Shown here one piece after another: positions 1 through 6,497 of a stretch of DNA of 8,672 nt. The notes beneath the pieces were generated by a model that did no database searches, had not been told where the DNA came from, and saw only the letters and a program-made list of their open reading frames with translations. The position numbers were made by a program, and so were the translations under genes. The stretch's first letter is position 1, and each line of letters opens with the position of its first letter. The stretch is from Negativicutes bacterium. GTDB taxonomy: Bacteria; Bacillota_C; Negativicutes; Acidaminococcales; Acidaminococcaceae. The stretch spans positions 1 through 8,672 of the forward strand of contig RZYP01000075.1 of the NCBI GenBank assembly GCA_009930275.1, written 5' to 3'.

Positions 1-86
1 GCTTAATTCTCCTAATATATTGAGAATAATATACTAAGAGTTCTACACGGTAAAGTATTCTAAATTATTTATTTACCCACACTAAA
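1..86 (-). mobile_element. Inward-facing 5' end of an insertion sequence (partial)
   Basis: Read on the minus strand from 86 down to 1, this is an AT-rich leader that starts with TTTAGTGTGGGT (86-75) and ends with a ribosome binding site, AGGAG (13-9), eight bases before the window edge. A start codon would therefore lie just outside. The same 12 bases, in opposite orientation, open the IS-like end at 8586-8597, but the two stretches diverge after that, as the left and right ends of one IS would. TATATT/TATTAT-like -10 sequences occur in the leader, but I see no convincing -35. The IS family is not identified. It abuts the truncated ExeA fragment and probably caused or followed that truncation. 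Confidence 0.5.
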
Positions 87-96
87 CGTTGAATAG

Positions 97-435
97 CCAG
101 TTATTTTGCTGGCTGGGCTTCCACAGCTCAATTCCACCCTCAGACTCAGTATTCATGAACCCATACGTCAGAGAATCGTTATGAACTACAACCTGGAAGG
201 CATCTCCCGAGAAGAAGGCAAAGTTTATATTCTGGAAAAACTAAAAGGTGCCGGTTGTAACCAGCCTGTTTTTGAAGATGCTGCTATTGAAGCTGTTCTA
301 AATGCTGCGGATGGAATCCCTCGTTTAATCAATAAGTTCTGCAATTCTTCCATGCTCATTGGCGATAGTAAAAAGTGTGATTTTATCACTGCTGATATTG
401 TCATGCAGGCAGTCAATGACGCCGAACTTGGATAA
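97..435 (+). pseudogene. 3' remnant of ExeA/TnsC-like AAA ATPase (transposition helper)
   Basis: This open stretch encodes the C-terminal 112 or so residues of an AAA+ ATPase of the ExeA/TniB/TnsC type, the ATP-dependent target-selection partner of DDE transposases in some Firmicutes transposons. It begins with PVILLAGLPQLNSTLRL, where the sensor-1 region of the ATPase core would lie. It continues through an arginine-containing segment (EPIRQRIVMNYNLEGIS) and the lid helices, with DGIPRLINKFCN as the typical sensor-2 motif (GxPRxIN). An in-frame TAG at 94-96 closes it upstream, and Walker A and B are absent, so the N-terminal half is lost and the product cannot hydrolyse ATP. A TTG at 106 could start translation, but no good ribosome binding site precedes it. 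The partner transposase is missing. The family call is from recognition of the sequence. Confidence 0.75.
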
Positions 436-441
436 CACTAC

Positions 442-480
442 ATCCCTCACCCAGTTAATTTGCGTGGGGGATTTTAGTTT
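442..480 (+). terminator. Putative hairpin terminator after the ExeA remnant
   Basis: ATCCCTCAC (442-450) pairs with GTGGGGGAT (464-472) with one G:T wobble and a 13-nt loop, followed by a T-rich run to 480. It lies 7 nt after the ExeA stop codon, so it is probably the transcript end of the old transposon. The hydrolase on the other strand reads into it for its last residues. Confidence 0.5.
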
Positions 481-1036
481 GAAGAAACAGCTTCCCACAA
501 TATGCTTTGGCCTCTGACATTTGGACTAATATAGCTTCGTATAAAGTGAAGAATGGAGAACCATTTAATTTGCCGAACAACAAATTATCCATCATCGGAT
601 ACAATGGCATCTGGTAAGCGATATTTACCTCGCCTTTGTCCCTCGCATACATACAAAGAGCTGCTGTAAGACCACCACCGGCACTTTCACCACCGACCAT
701 AATCTGACTACTGTTGACACCCAGCTCCTCCGCATGTTCTTTTAAATACTTCAAAGCAGCATAACAATCCTGTAGTGCCGCAGGATACGGTGCTTCATTT
801 GAAAGTCGATATTCCGGTGTAACAACTACTGCACCATACTTTTTAACAAGATTCATCGCTCTTGACATATATATCATTTTTGCCATTCCGGTCACATAGC
901 CTCCGCCATGAATCCATAAAATTCCCGGTGTATTTGCTTTATCTTTTGCATTTACTGTAGGACGAAATATCAACAACTCAATTTCCTTTCCTACTGTTTC
1001 AATTTTTATCTTCTCTGACACATAATACTTGCTCAT
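455..1036 (-). pseudogene. 3'-truncated alpha/beta hydrolase (HSL-type esterase/lipase)
   Basis: This is an alpha/beta-hydrolase of the hormone-sensitive-lipase (acetyl-hydrolase) group, presumably a cytoplasmic esterase of small acyl esters. Visible motifs are the oxyanion-hole HGGGY at residues 43-47 and the nucleophile elbow GGESAGG with Ser118. The conserved EYRLSNEAPYPAALQDC block lies between them. The open frame has 193 residues against roughly 300 for the family. After about residue 150 (PLYPMMD) it stops resembling the family closely, and the acid and histidine of the catalytic triad are missing. The last seven or so codons (TKIPHAN) are read from transposon-derived hairpin DNA at about 455-480, so the 3' end was replaced by the ExeA element. 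The start at 1036 is supported by AGGAGA at 1048-1043, 6 nt away. It lies 24 bp after the MarR gene, which suggests a regulator-esterase operon. The product is most likely inactive. Confidence 0.75.
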
Positions 1037-1060
1037 GTCATATCTCCTAATAAATCTTTG

Positions 1061-1488
1061 TTATTTGTTCCGCAATTCTTTTTCCGCATTTTCACAAATA
1101 CGCTCAAAAAATGTATTACACATCTGCTTCTCTTCCTCTGAAAAACCGTCAAATAAACTTTCTAAAAAGTCCTTTTGTACCCGAAGCCCTTTTTTCACTA
1201 TCGGTTCAGATAAAGGTGTTAATTCTATATAGATTGTTTTACTGTTATTTGTTTCAAAGTAACGATTTATGTACTCTTTTCCTTCTAGTGATTTCAAAGC
1301 AAAGACACATGTGATTTTGTTAATCTCCTCGAATTTACGATATCCGTCGCAGTATTGTGGTGTGGATTCTGATACAGAAACATCAAAATTTCATACTCCA
1401 TTTGCGTTAATTTATTCTTTTCGCATATTCCCTTTATTTTGCTGTCATACAATACCGTAAATACTTTTCTATTTTCCCAAAAATTCAT
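1061..1488 (-). pseudogene. Frameshifted MarR-family transcriptional regulator
   Basis: Two overlapping minus-strand frames together make one MarR-like winged-helix protein of about 143 residues, a normal family length. The 5' part (1488 to about 1305) begins MNFWENRKVF and includes the first helices, the LTQMEYEILMFLYQ segment and the recognition-helix motif RRLTKSHVS. The 3' part (about 1303 to 1061) starts in the next frame at ALKSLEGKEYINRYF. It carries the wing (ETNNSKTIYIELT) and the dimerisation helices ending NAEKELRNK. Joining them needs one extra base near 1295-1305; TCTTTGGCTTTG rather than TCTTTGCTTTG would restore the reading. The start at 1488 is preferred because GGAG lies 6 nt upstream; an in-frame ATG at 1500 is possible. 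The esterase follows 24 bp downstream and was probably its target. The IS110 element sits immediately upstream and separates the gene from any older promoter. A sequencing error is the main alternative explanation. Confidence 0.8.
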
Positions 1489-1505
1489 ATAAATCTCCAT
1501 TCCGC

Positions 1506-1519
1506 GCGCCTTCGGGCGC
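1506..1519 (+). other. GC-rich UUCG hairpin at the left edge of the IS110 element
   Basis: GCGCC (1506-1510), TTCG loop (1511-1514) and GGCGC (1515-1519) make a perfect 5-bp stem closed by a cUUCGg tetraloop. It stands out as GC-rich in AT-rich surroundings. No T-run follows on either strand, so it is not a typical terminator. It lies between the MarR start and the IS110 leader and may be part of the insertion target or of the element's end. Confidence 0.5.
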
Positions 1520-1559
1520 AGCACAAATAGTAATGAAAGATTTTCAAAACCTTCACTCC

Positions 1560-1735
1560 ATGAGATAATAGCTTCAAGAAGCTACACTACAAAGCACGGG
1601 AGGAGGAGTTGTAAATTCTTTCTCGTTTTAGACAGCATATAAATCAGTGTAAGTTCTGCCTTTTCAAGCACAAATAAGTGGCTCTATAAGACCGTACACT
1701 AAGAATTGTTTTAACGCCTTGGTTAAATTGTGTGG
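1560..1735 (+). ncRNA. Candidate IS110 bridge RNA
   Basis: In characterised IS110 elements such as IS621, the leader upstream of the recombinase encodes a structured bridge RNA. One loop pairs with the target and another with the donor DNA. This leader has no coding sequence and shows a matching series of foldable segments. There is a perfect hairpin AGCTTC-AA-GAAGCT (1570-1583). TACAA/TTGTA (1588-1592 with 1609-1613) encloses a 16-nt loop. AGTGTA/TACACT (1646-1651 with 1695-1700) encloses a longer loop with an inner GCC/GGC pair. TTAAC/GTTAA (1711-1715 with 1722-1726) follows. The second enclosed loop carries a 10-base copy of sequence at the element's left edge. The RNA limits and the assignment of loops are inferred. 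I found no clear promoter. Confidence 0.45.
1667..1676 (+). repeat. 10-bp direct repeat of the IS110 left edge
   Basis: AGCACAAATA occurs here and again at 1520-1529, beside the probable left boundary of the element. The copy at 1667 falls within the loop enclosed by the 1646-1651/1695-1700 stem. A guide sequence of a bridge RNA would be expected to match flanking or end DNA in this way. A 10-base match in AT-rich DNA can also arise by chance. Confidence 0.5.
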
Positions 1736-1782
1736 CAGTTCAGTCAATGGCTTCTTATCTTATCTCAGAAAGGAGTCTGACT

Positions 1783-3057
1783 ATGAAAGTTACCTACAAA
1801 ACCTGTTGTGGTGTCGATGTTCACAAATCTTTTCTCGTTGCCACAATAATCACTACCACTGGTGGCATTGAACCTTCTTATCAGAAGAAACGTTTTTCCA
1901 CCTTTAACAACTCAATTCTTGAGTTCAAGCAATGGCTTCTTGACAATAACTGTCATGACATTTGTATGGAATCTACCGGTAAATACTGGATTCCTGTATT
2001 TAATCTCTTGGAAGATGAAATCAATGTTACTATCGCAAACCCTAAATGGGTAAAGGCTGTAAAAGGTAACAAGGATGACACAAAGGATTCTAACTGGATT
2101 GGAGATTTGTTCCGTCTCGGACTTGTAAAAGGCAGTTACATTCCCTGTAAAAAAATACGTATTTTACGAGAATTTACAAGGTACCGCTATAAGCTTGTTT
2201 CCTGCCGTTCCAGTGAAAAGAATAGATATCAGAATGCGCTTACTGTTTGTAATGTCGCTTTAGATTCTGTTGTATCCGATATCTTTGGGAAGTCATCCAC
2301 ATCCATTATTGACTATCTGCTTGAACAGTCTGGCAATTCTATCAATCATGAAGAAATAGCTTCCAAGCTTCTTAAGACTCTCAAATCTAAAGAAGATGCA
2401 GTGATTGAATCCATTGAAGGATATCAGATGACTGATTCCCAAAAATATCGCATGCACCTCGTCCGTGCACATATGGATTATATCACAGCTGAAATCAATG
2501 ATGTAGACCGAGAAATAGAATCTTTAATTTCTTCTGAACCTGATTATGAAAATGCTATCCAGTTTCTAATGACTATTCCGGGTGTTAAACGTGATAGTGC
2601 AATCACTATCATCTCCGAAATAGGTATTGATATGTCTCAATTCTGCAACTCAAAACGCTTATGTTGCTGGGCTGGATTAACCCCAGGCAGCAACGAATCT
2701 GCTGGGAAGAAGAAATCTGTTCGAGTTACACGTGCCGGTGTCTACCTCAAACCTGCATTAGTACAGTGTGCTCATGCAGCCGTTACCTCCAACAAATCTC
2801 CTTACTACAAAAAGAAATATGAATTCCTTATGAAACGTCGTGGCAAGAAAAGAGCCATTATTGCTATCGCTCGAATGATCTTGACTGCCGTATACCAGAT
2901 GTTGTCAACTGGTGAAGAATGGAATCCAAGCGATTTGTACAAAATTGATATGCCTGAAGTTTTACTTGAGAAACAAAAAGCAAAAGCTATTAAACAGGCA
3001 ATGAAACTATTACAAAGAGAAGGATTATATCCTTCACCAGAACCAAAAGCTTCTTAA
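1783..3057 (+). CDS. IS110-family transposase (DEDD recombinase)
   Basis: This is the recombinase that moves the element, acting on DNA with a RuvC-like DEDD domain and a C-terminal Transposase_20 domain that uses a serine nucleophile. With the start at 1783 it has 424 residues. Visible catalytic candidates are Asp12 in GVDVHK, Glu63 in MESTGKYW, Asp99 and Asp102 in DDTKDSNWIGD, and Ser306 in SNESAGKKK. The Transposase_20 core is marked by TIPGVKRDSAITIISEIG and CCWAGLTPG, followed by VTRAGVYLKPALVQCA. The start is chosen because AAAGGAG (1769-1775) lies 7 nt upstream; a longer frame from 1732 has no such site. All key residues are present and no stop interrupts it, so it may be active. The leader upstream is the candidate bridge RNA, and about 60 bp of element follow the stop codon. 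The gene runs opposite to both neighbours. Confidence 0.93.
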   Translation: MKVTYKTCCGVDVHKSFLVATIITTTGGIEPSYQKKRFSTFNNSILEFKQWLLDNNCHDICMESTGKYWIPVFNLLEDEINVTIANPKWVKAVKGNKDDTKDSNWIGDLFRLGLVKGSYIPCKKIRILREFTRYRYKLVSCRSSEKNRYQNALTVCNVALDSVVSDIFGKSSTSIIDYLLEQSGNSINHEEIASKLLKTLKSKEDAVIESIEGYQMTDSQKYRMHLVRAHMDYITAEINDVDREIESLISSEPDYENAIQFLMTIPGVKRDSAITIISEIGIDMSQFCNSKRLCCWAGLTPGSNESAGKKKSVRVTRAGVYLKPALVQCAHAAVTSNKSPYYKKKYEFLMKRRGKKRAIIAIARMILTAVYQMLSTGEEWNPSDLYKIDMPEVLLEKQKAKAIKQAMKLLQREGLYPSPEPKAS

Positions 3058-3213
3058 TTTTTTCTGAATTAAACACCTATAAAAAGTTGCCAGTTGCTGA
3101 CAGCTTATTTAAGTGCGCCAGTTTTGGCTGCCCTCTACTTTCTTTCACACTACCCTCTTATCTTTGTTCTATTTAGAACTATTATACTCTATATAACTTC
3201 TTATTTCAATCAA

Positions 3214-3229
3214 GAAAATTCAAATTTTC
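3214..3229 (-). terminator. Weak hairpin after the three-gene operon
   Basis: GAAAATT-CA-AATTTTC is a perfect 7-bp stem lying 4 nt after the stop codon of the 512-residue protein. It is AT-rich and lacks a clear T-run, so it is a poor terminator on its own. A second small palindrome, GTTCTA-TT-TAGAAC (3166-3179), lies further downstream. The 3058-3232 interval otherwise holds only the IS110 right end and unassigned sequence. Confidence 0.3.
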
Positions 3230-3232
3230 CGC

Positions 3233-4771
3233 TTACGCTACAGGCGGGTCGAAATCCTCGTCCGTACACTTACGGATGATTCTCTTTGTTTTTTCAATAG
3301 GTAGAGGCACATTTTCTTCACTGAAATACTCAATATTCACTACCTCTACAACCGCCTCATGGTTATCCTTACCTGCAGGCACAAGCACGAAGTCACCAAT
3401 TTCAATGCTATCATCATCTGTCAGATAATAATAACTCTTGTAACCTTCATCAAAAGTAACGCTGCAAAAGATGTATTCTGATTTGCGCCGTTTTACTTTG
3501 CCATAAACTGATGGGTCAAGTATTTCTCCTAAACCATAGAAACGAATGAAGTCAAACACCGTTTCCGCAAAATCTGCGAAGTCCTCCGGCAGACCATTTT
3601 TATCGTAGCTACCCGCAATGGTACGGCTCGGATTTTTCTTATACTCGATGGTTATTGTATAATCCTTGGTTTCGTTTGGTGTATCTATTACATCATCGGG
3701 ATTTCCTTCGATGTGACTAAACAACTCTTCTGCATCAAAATTCTCAAGCAGACTCTCGATTCCGCCTTCGATTTCATACTTACGTGAAACCTTACATCCT
3801 GTACCGATATTCTGAATATGCTCTAATGTTTCCGTTTCTCTGTCGATAACCAAATGCTCGGTATAATCCCAGGTTACAAATTTCCAATCTGCATCTTCCG
3901 GTTTGTGTCGTGGTTCAATTTTTGTCAGCCTGTGGTAATCTAAGGTGACTTTTGTTATCACATCCGGTTTGCAGTTTCCATCAAACACATACAAATCATC
4001 CATACCCACTGTATCACGGACGAGGTCGGATAAATCTTTACCTTCATAGTCGAAGTCGGCACACAGAGAGCCTCTGAATTTGTATGTCATTCCTTCAGAA
4101 TTGGTCAGTTCCATAACCCAATCACCAATATCTGTAGCGAAAACTTCCATATACTCATTGCCAAAATAAGCTGCAATCGCATCAAACAGCTTGTCCGTGG
4201 CATCTTTGTCTATCTTGAAGTTCTTACTTCTGGCTTTCTCATATCGTTCTCCGCCACAACCAAAATTATATCCAGAAAACCAAACACGGCCTTCATTGTT
4301 GATAGTCAAATGCTGTTCCACTTCTTCATTCGGCTCTGGCATAGGACCATAGCAAATATTGTTAGAAATGACACGCATCTTTTTAAGGGTTCCTTGGAAG
4401 ATAAACGGATTATCTCCGGAAAGCATAGCTAATCTGCTTAACGCCAAAATAAACCAGGCACGATTTTGTGGTTCTAAAATTTCTGCACCTGTGTATGCCC
4501 AATGATTGAAATAGCGCCATTGGGAATAGATTGCAGAGCCAAGCAAGGTAATATCGGTCACATCATCAATAATCCTATCCAAAGCCTCATGATTATTTGC
4601 TGCATTACCATATTTTTCTGAAAAGGCATGACCACAGTCCATCTCAAAGCCAAGAGCAGCACAATCGTCAGCCATATAGTGGTCAACGAGTTCTATGTAG
4701 TTTATGTTCTGGTCTCTGAACTTATCGCACCATTTCACAGCGAAATCGTGTATCTGTTTCATATCAGCCAC
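3233..4771 (-). CDS. Conserved protein of unknown function, third gene of the operon
   Basis: It is a 512-residue acidic, soluble protein with no signal peptide or membrane segment. The N-terminal part (about 1-120) is helical, with WCDKFRDQNINYIELVDHY and a Cys-containing stretch (DDCAALGFEMDCG). The middle (about 200-430) is rich in alternating strands, with blocks such as YKFRGSLCADF, DLYVFDGNCKPD and VTWDYTEHLVIDRETET. The C-terminus (about 455-505) has YYYLTDDDSIEIGDFVLVPAG, then VVEVV and KTKRIIRKC. This is loosely like the small beta domain that binds DNA 3' ends in PriA; the likeness is mine by eye and unproven. I recall similar proteins in Clostridia but no assigned role. The start is GTG at 4771 with GGAGG (4785-4781) 9 nt upstream; the ATG at 4762 is less well placed. 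It follows the DUF262 gene by 32 bp and is probably co-transcribed. Confidence 0.85.
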   Translation of the reverse strand: MADMKQIHDFAVKWCDKFRDQNINYIELVDHYMADDCAALGFEMDCGHAFSEKYGNAANNHEALDRIIDDVTDITLLGSAIYSQWRYFNHWAYTGAEILEPQNRAWFILALSRLAMLSGDNPFIFQGTLKKMRVISNNICYGPMPEPNEEVEQHLTINNEGRVWFSGYNFGCGGERYEKARSKNFKIDKDATDKLFDAIAAYFGNEYMEVFATDIGDWVMELTNSEGMTYKFRGSLCADFDYEGKDLSDLVRDTVGMDDLYVFDGNCKPDVITKVTLDYHRLTKIEPRHKPEDADWKFVTWDYTEHLVIDRETETLEHIQNIGTGCKVSRKYEIEGGIESLLENFDAEELFSHIEGNPDDVIDTPNETKDYTITIEYKKNPSRTIAGSYDKNGLPEDFADFAETVFDFIRFYGLGEILDPSVYGKVKRRKSEYIFCSVTFDEGYKSYYYLTDDDSIEIGDFVLVPAGKDNHEAVVEVVNIEYFSEENVPLPIEKTKRIIRKCTDEDFDPPVA

Positions 4772-4803
4772 TGTGGTACACCTCCATTCTATTTATGATT
4801 GTT

Positions 4804-6495
4804 TTATCCTAATAACTGACGGATTTTTGCCGTTAGCAGTTCCTTACGTTTTTCGTAGAACTCTTCGAAATTTTCCAATTCGAGAGAAACTCCATCTGGT
4901 ATAAGGGCCTCTTTGTGAAACACTGCCTTCTGCTCATCATTCATATCGTTATAGTAGTCCACAAGGCGCATAGCATTCTTGCTACCATTACTTCTGCCTT
5001 CCAACAGCTGAAGGTTTGGCAGACGGTTTCTGTTGCCACGCCATCTGCGCCAATCATCCATAGATACAGAAATCGGCTTTGTACTGTCAAATCTGTCATA
5101 AGGATGCAGATGGTCTTGCTCATACTTGAAGTTTTTGTTTATCCAATCAAGACCCAGGAAGTAGAGTGCCTCACCCGCAACACGGCTACCTTTTTCGGAA
5201 TTGATAATATCATCAATTTTGCCGTCGGTTACACGCAGGTCATTCATCTGCTCAAGCATATCTACCGTGATTTCATATTCATTATCATTGATATTGCTCT
5301 TCATCTGCTGCAGCTTACTTGTGGTACCGGATTGGAAATAAGTGAACAGAACCGCTCTAATCAAGTAGGCTCTAATACCGTCCAGGTTATTTGCATAGTC
5401 CGGGTTGTAATACATAAAATAAATAATAGGCAACAGAACGTTCCAACTACTTGAAAAACGGCTGACCTCAATTTTCATGTCTTTCAGTACTGATTCCAGG
5501 TTCTTGAGGGTCTTCTTAAAATCCTGCCAATTGTTTTTGAGGTCTTCTGCAATCTGCTTATTGATATTGGATTTTACAACATCACCATAAAGCATAAGGG
5601 CAGAACGAACAATAAAATCAGAACCGAATCCAACATAGGAATCTACGAGCAGTCTTCCGAACTCTGTTTTTGCATTAGGCCAATATGCCTCCAAAATGGA
5701 CATCGTAATTTCGTGCTTTTTCAAAGCCTTACCACCACTGTTGAAACGGACGAACATTTCCAGAGCATCGTCTTGTTTCATATCCTGGATTTCTGTATAG
5801 CGGATTAACTTTTCCACAAAAATCTTGTTATACAGTTTATTGAGGATATCACGAGCATACTCTTTGCTGTCAGCCGGAACATTAGAAATGGCTGACTCAA
5901 TGGCTTGTTCTCTCGTAGTATCGTCACGGAATTTATCACTGAGGATTTCACGGATTTCAAATTGTGTAGGACTCAGTTTACCTACCTTCTCAGTAAACTT
6001 GATGTCATATTTTTTACTGTTATATTCTTCCTCGTCAACGGTCAGTTTGTGCTTATTCAGTTCGATAAGCAATTTTACAACCGTGCCGCCAACAATCTTT
6101 TTTCTTGCGTGTTTTTGTCTGATATAGGCACGTCCGAAAAGGGATAAAAACAGAAAGGTAAGTCTCTGCTGCCCGTCCAGAACTGCCGTATCGGTCATCT
6201 TAACATCGATATTGCTTAATTCATAATTTACGCTGTCAGCCTGTTTTCTGCTATCAAAGGTAACCTCAGACAGGAAATTACAGAAATAGGTGTCCCAGCT
6301 CACATTGTCATCATCCACGTGCCAGAACAGGAAAGTGGCGATAGGATAATCCAAAAGAATGGAGTCCCACAGTTTTTCAATCTGTTCCATACTCCATACA
6401 TACTGTCTTTGGAATGCTGGCATAACATATTTTCCGTCTTTGATATGCTCAAGAGCCTCATAAATCGTAATGCTGTTATCAATTAAAACGCTCAT
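4804..6495 (-). CDS. DUF262 / HNH-like (DUF1524-type) GmrSD-family protein, probable defence nuclease
   Basis: This is a 563-residue two-domain protein. The N-terminal DUF262 domain shows PAFQRQYVW (residues 26-34) and the hallmark DGQQR (107-111) within AVLDGQQRLTFLFLSLFG. This fold is ParB/sulfiredoxin-like and provides the NTP-dependent part of GmrSD-type IV restriction enzymes. The C-terminus carries an HNH-like nuclease signature of the DUF1524 kind: DHLHPYDRF (Asp461, His462, His464), then NRLPNLQLLEGRSNGSKN with Asn494 and Asn503. The middle (about 200-450) is helical and includes RFNSGGKALKKHEI, a stretch typical of DUF262 proteins. Related proteins cut modified phage DNA, so a defence role is likely, but the substrate here is unknown. 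The start at 6495 has AGGAGG 7 nt upstream, inside the last codons of the preceding gene. Only 2 bp separate that stop from this ATG, indicating translational coupling. It appears intact. Confidence 0.9.
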   Translation of the reverse strand: MSVLIDNSITIYEALEHIKDGKYVMPAFQRQYVWSMEQIEKLWDSILLDYPIATFLFWHVDDDNVSWDTYFCNFLSEVTFDSRKQADSVNYELSNIDVKMTDTAVLDGQQRLTFLFLSLFGRAYIRQKHARKKIVGGTVVKLLIELNKHKLTVDEEEYNSKKYDIKFTEKVGKLSPTQFEIREILSDKFRDDTTREQAIESAISNVPADSKEYARDILNKLYNKIFVEKLIRYTEIQDMKQDDALEMFVRFNSGGKALKKHEITMSILEAYWPNAKTEFGRLLVDSYVGFGSDFIVRSALMLYGDVVKSNINKQIAEDLKNNWQDFKKTLKNLESVLKDMKIEVSRFSSSWNVLLPIIYFMYYNPDYANNLDGIRAYLIRAVLFTYFQSGTTSKLQQMKSNINDNEYEITVDMLEQMNDLRVTDGKIDDIINSEKGSRVAGEALYFLGLDWINKNFKYEQDHLHPYDRFDSTKPISVSMDDWRRWRGNRNRLPNLQLLEGRSNGSKNAMRLVDYYNDMNDEQKAVFHKEALIPDGVSLELENFEEFYEKRKELLTAKIRQLLG

Positions 6496-6497
6496 CG

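Larger units (their letters stand above)
1515..3119 (+). mobile_element. IS110-family insertion sequence (ends approximate)
   Basis: The element is recognised from its single DEDD recombinase gene (1783-3057), a leader of about 250 bp and a short downstream flank. The limits are estimates. GGCGCAGCACAAATAG at 1515-1530 and CTTATTTAAGTGCGCC at 3104-3119 are imperfect inverted copies (GGCGCA identical, then AAATA after a gap), giving about 1.6 kb. True ends could differ by tens of bases because IS110 elements usually lack terminal inverted repeats and clear target duplications. The long region upstream of the gene fits the IS110 subgroup rather than IS1111. It is inserted between the broken MarR-esterase pair and the end of the three-gene operon. 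Confidence 0.6.

Noticed and set aside
106..435. The ExeA fragment as a functional small gene starting at TTG 106
   Set aside because: It begins inside the ATPase core, lacks Walker motifs and has no good ribosome binding site.
1295..1305. Programmed ribosomal frameshift in the MarR gene
   Set aside because: No slippery heptamer or downstream stimulator is apparent and the MarR family does not use frameshifting, so mutation or sequencing error is simpler.
4915..5454. A 179-codon plus-strand open frame
   Set aside because: It lies wholly opposite the DUF262/HNH gene, which has clear motifs and a strong ribosome binding site. The antisense product shows no recognisable domain.
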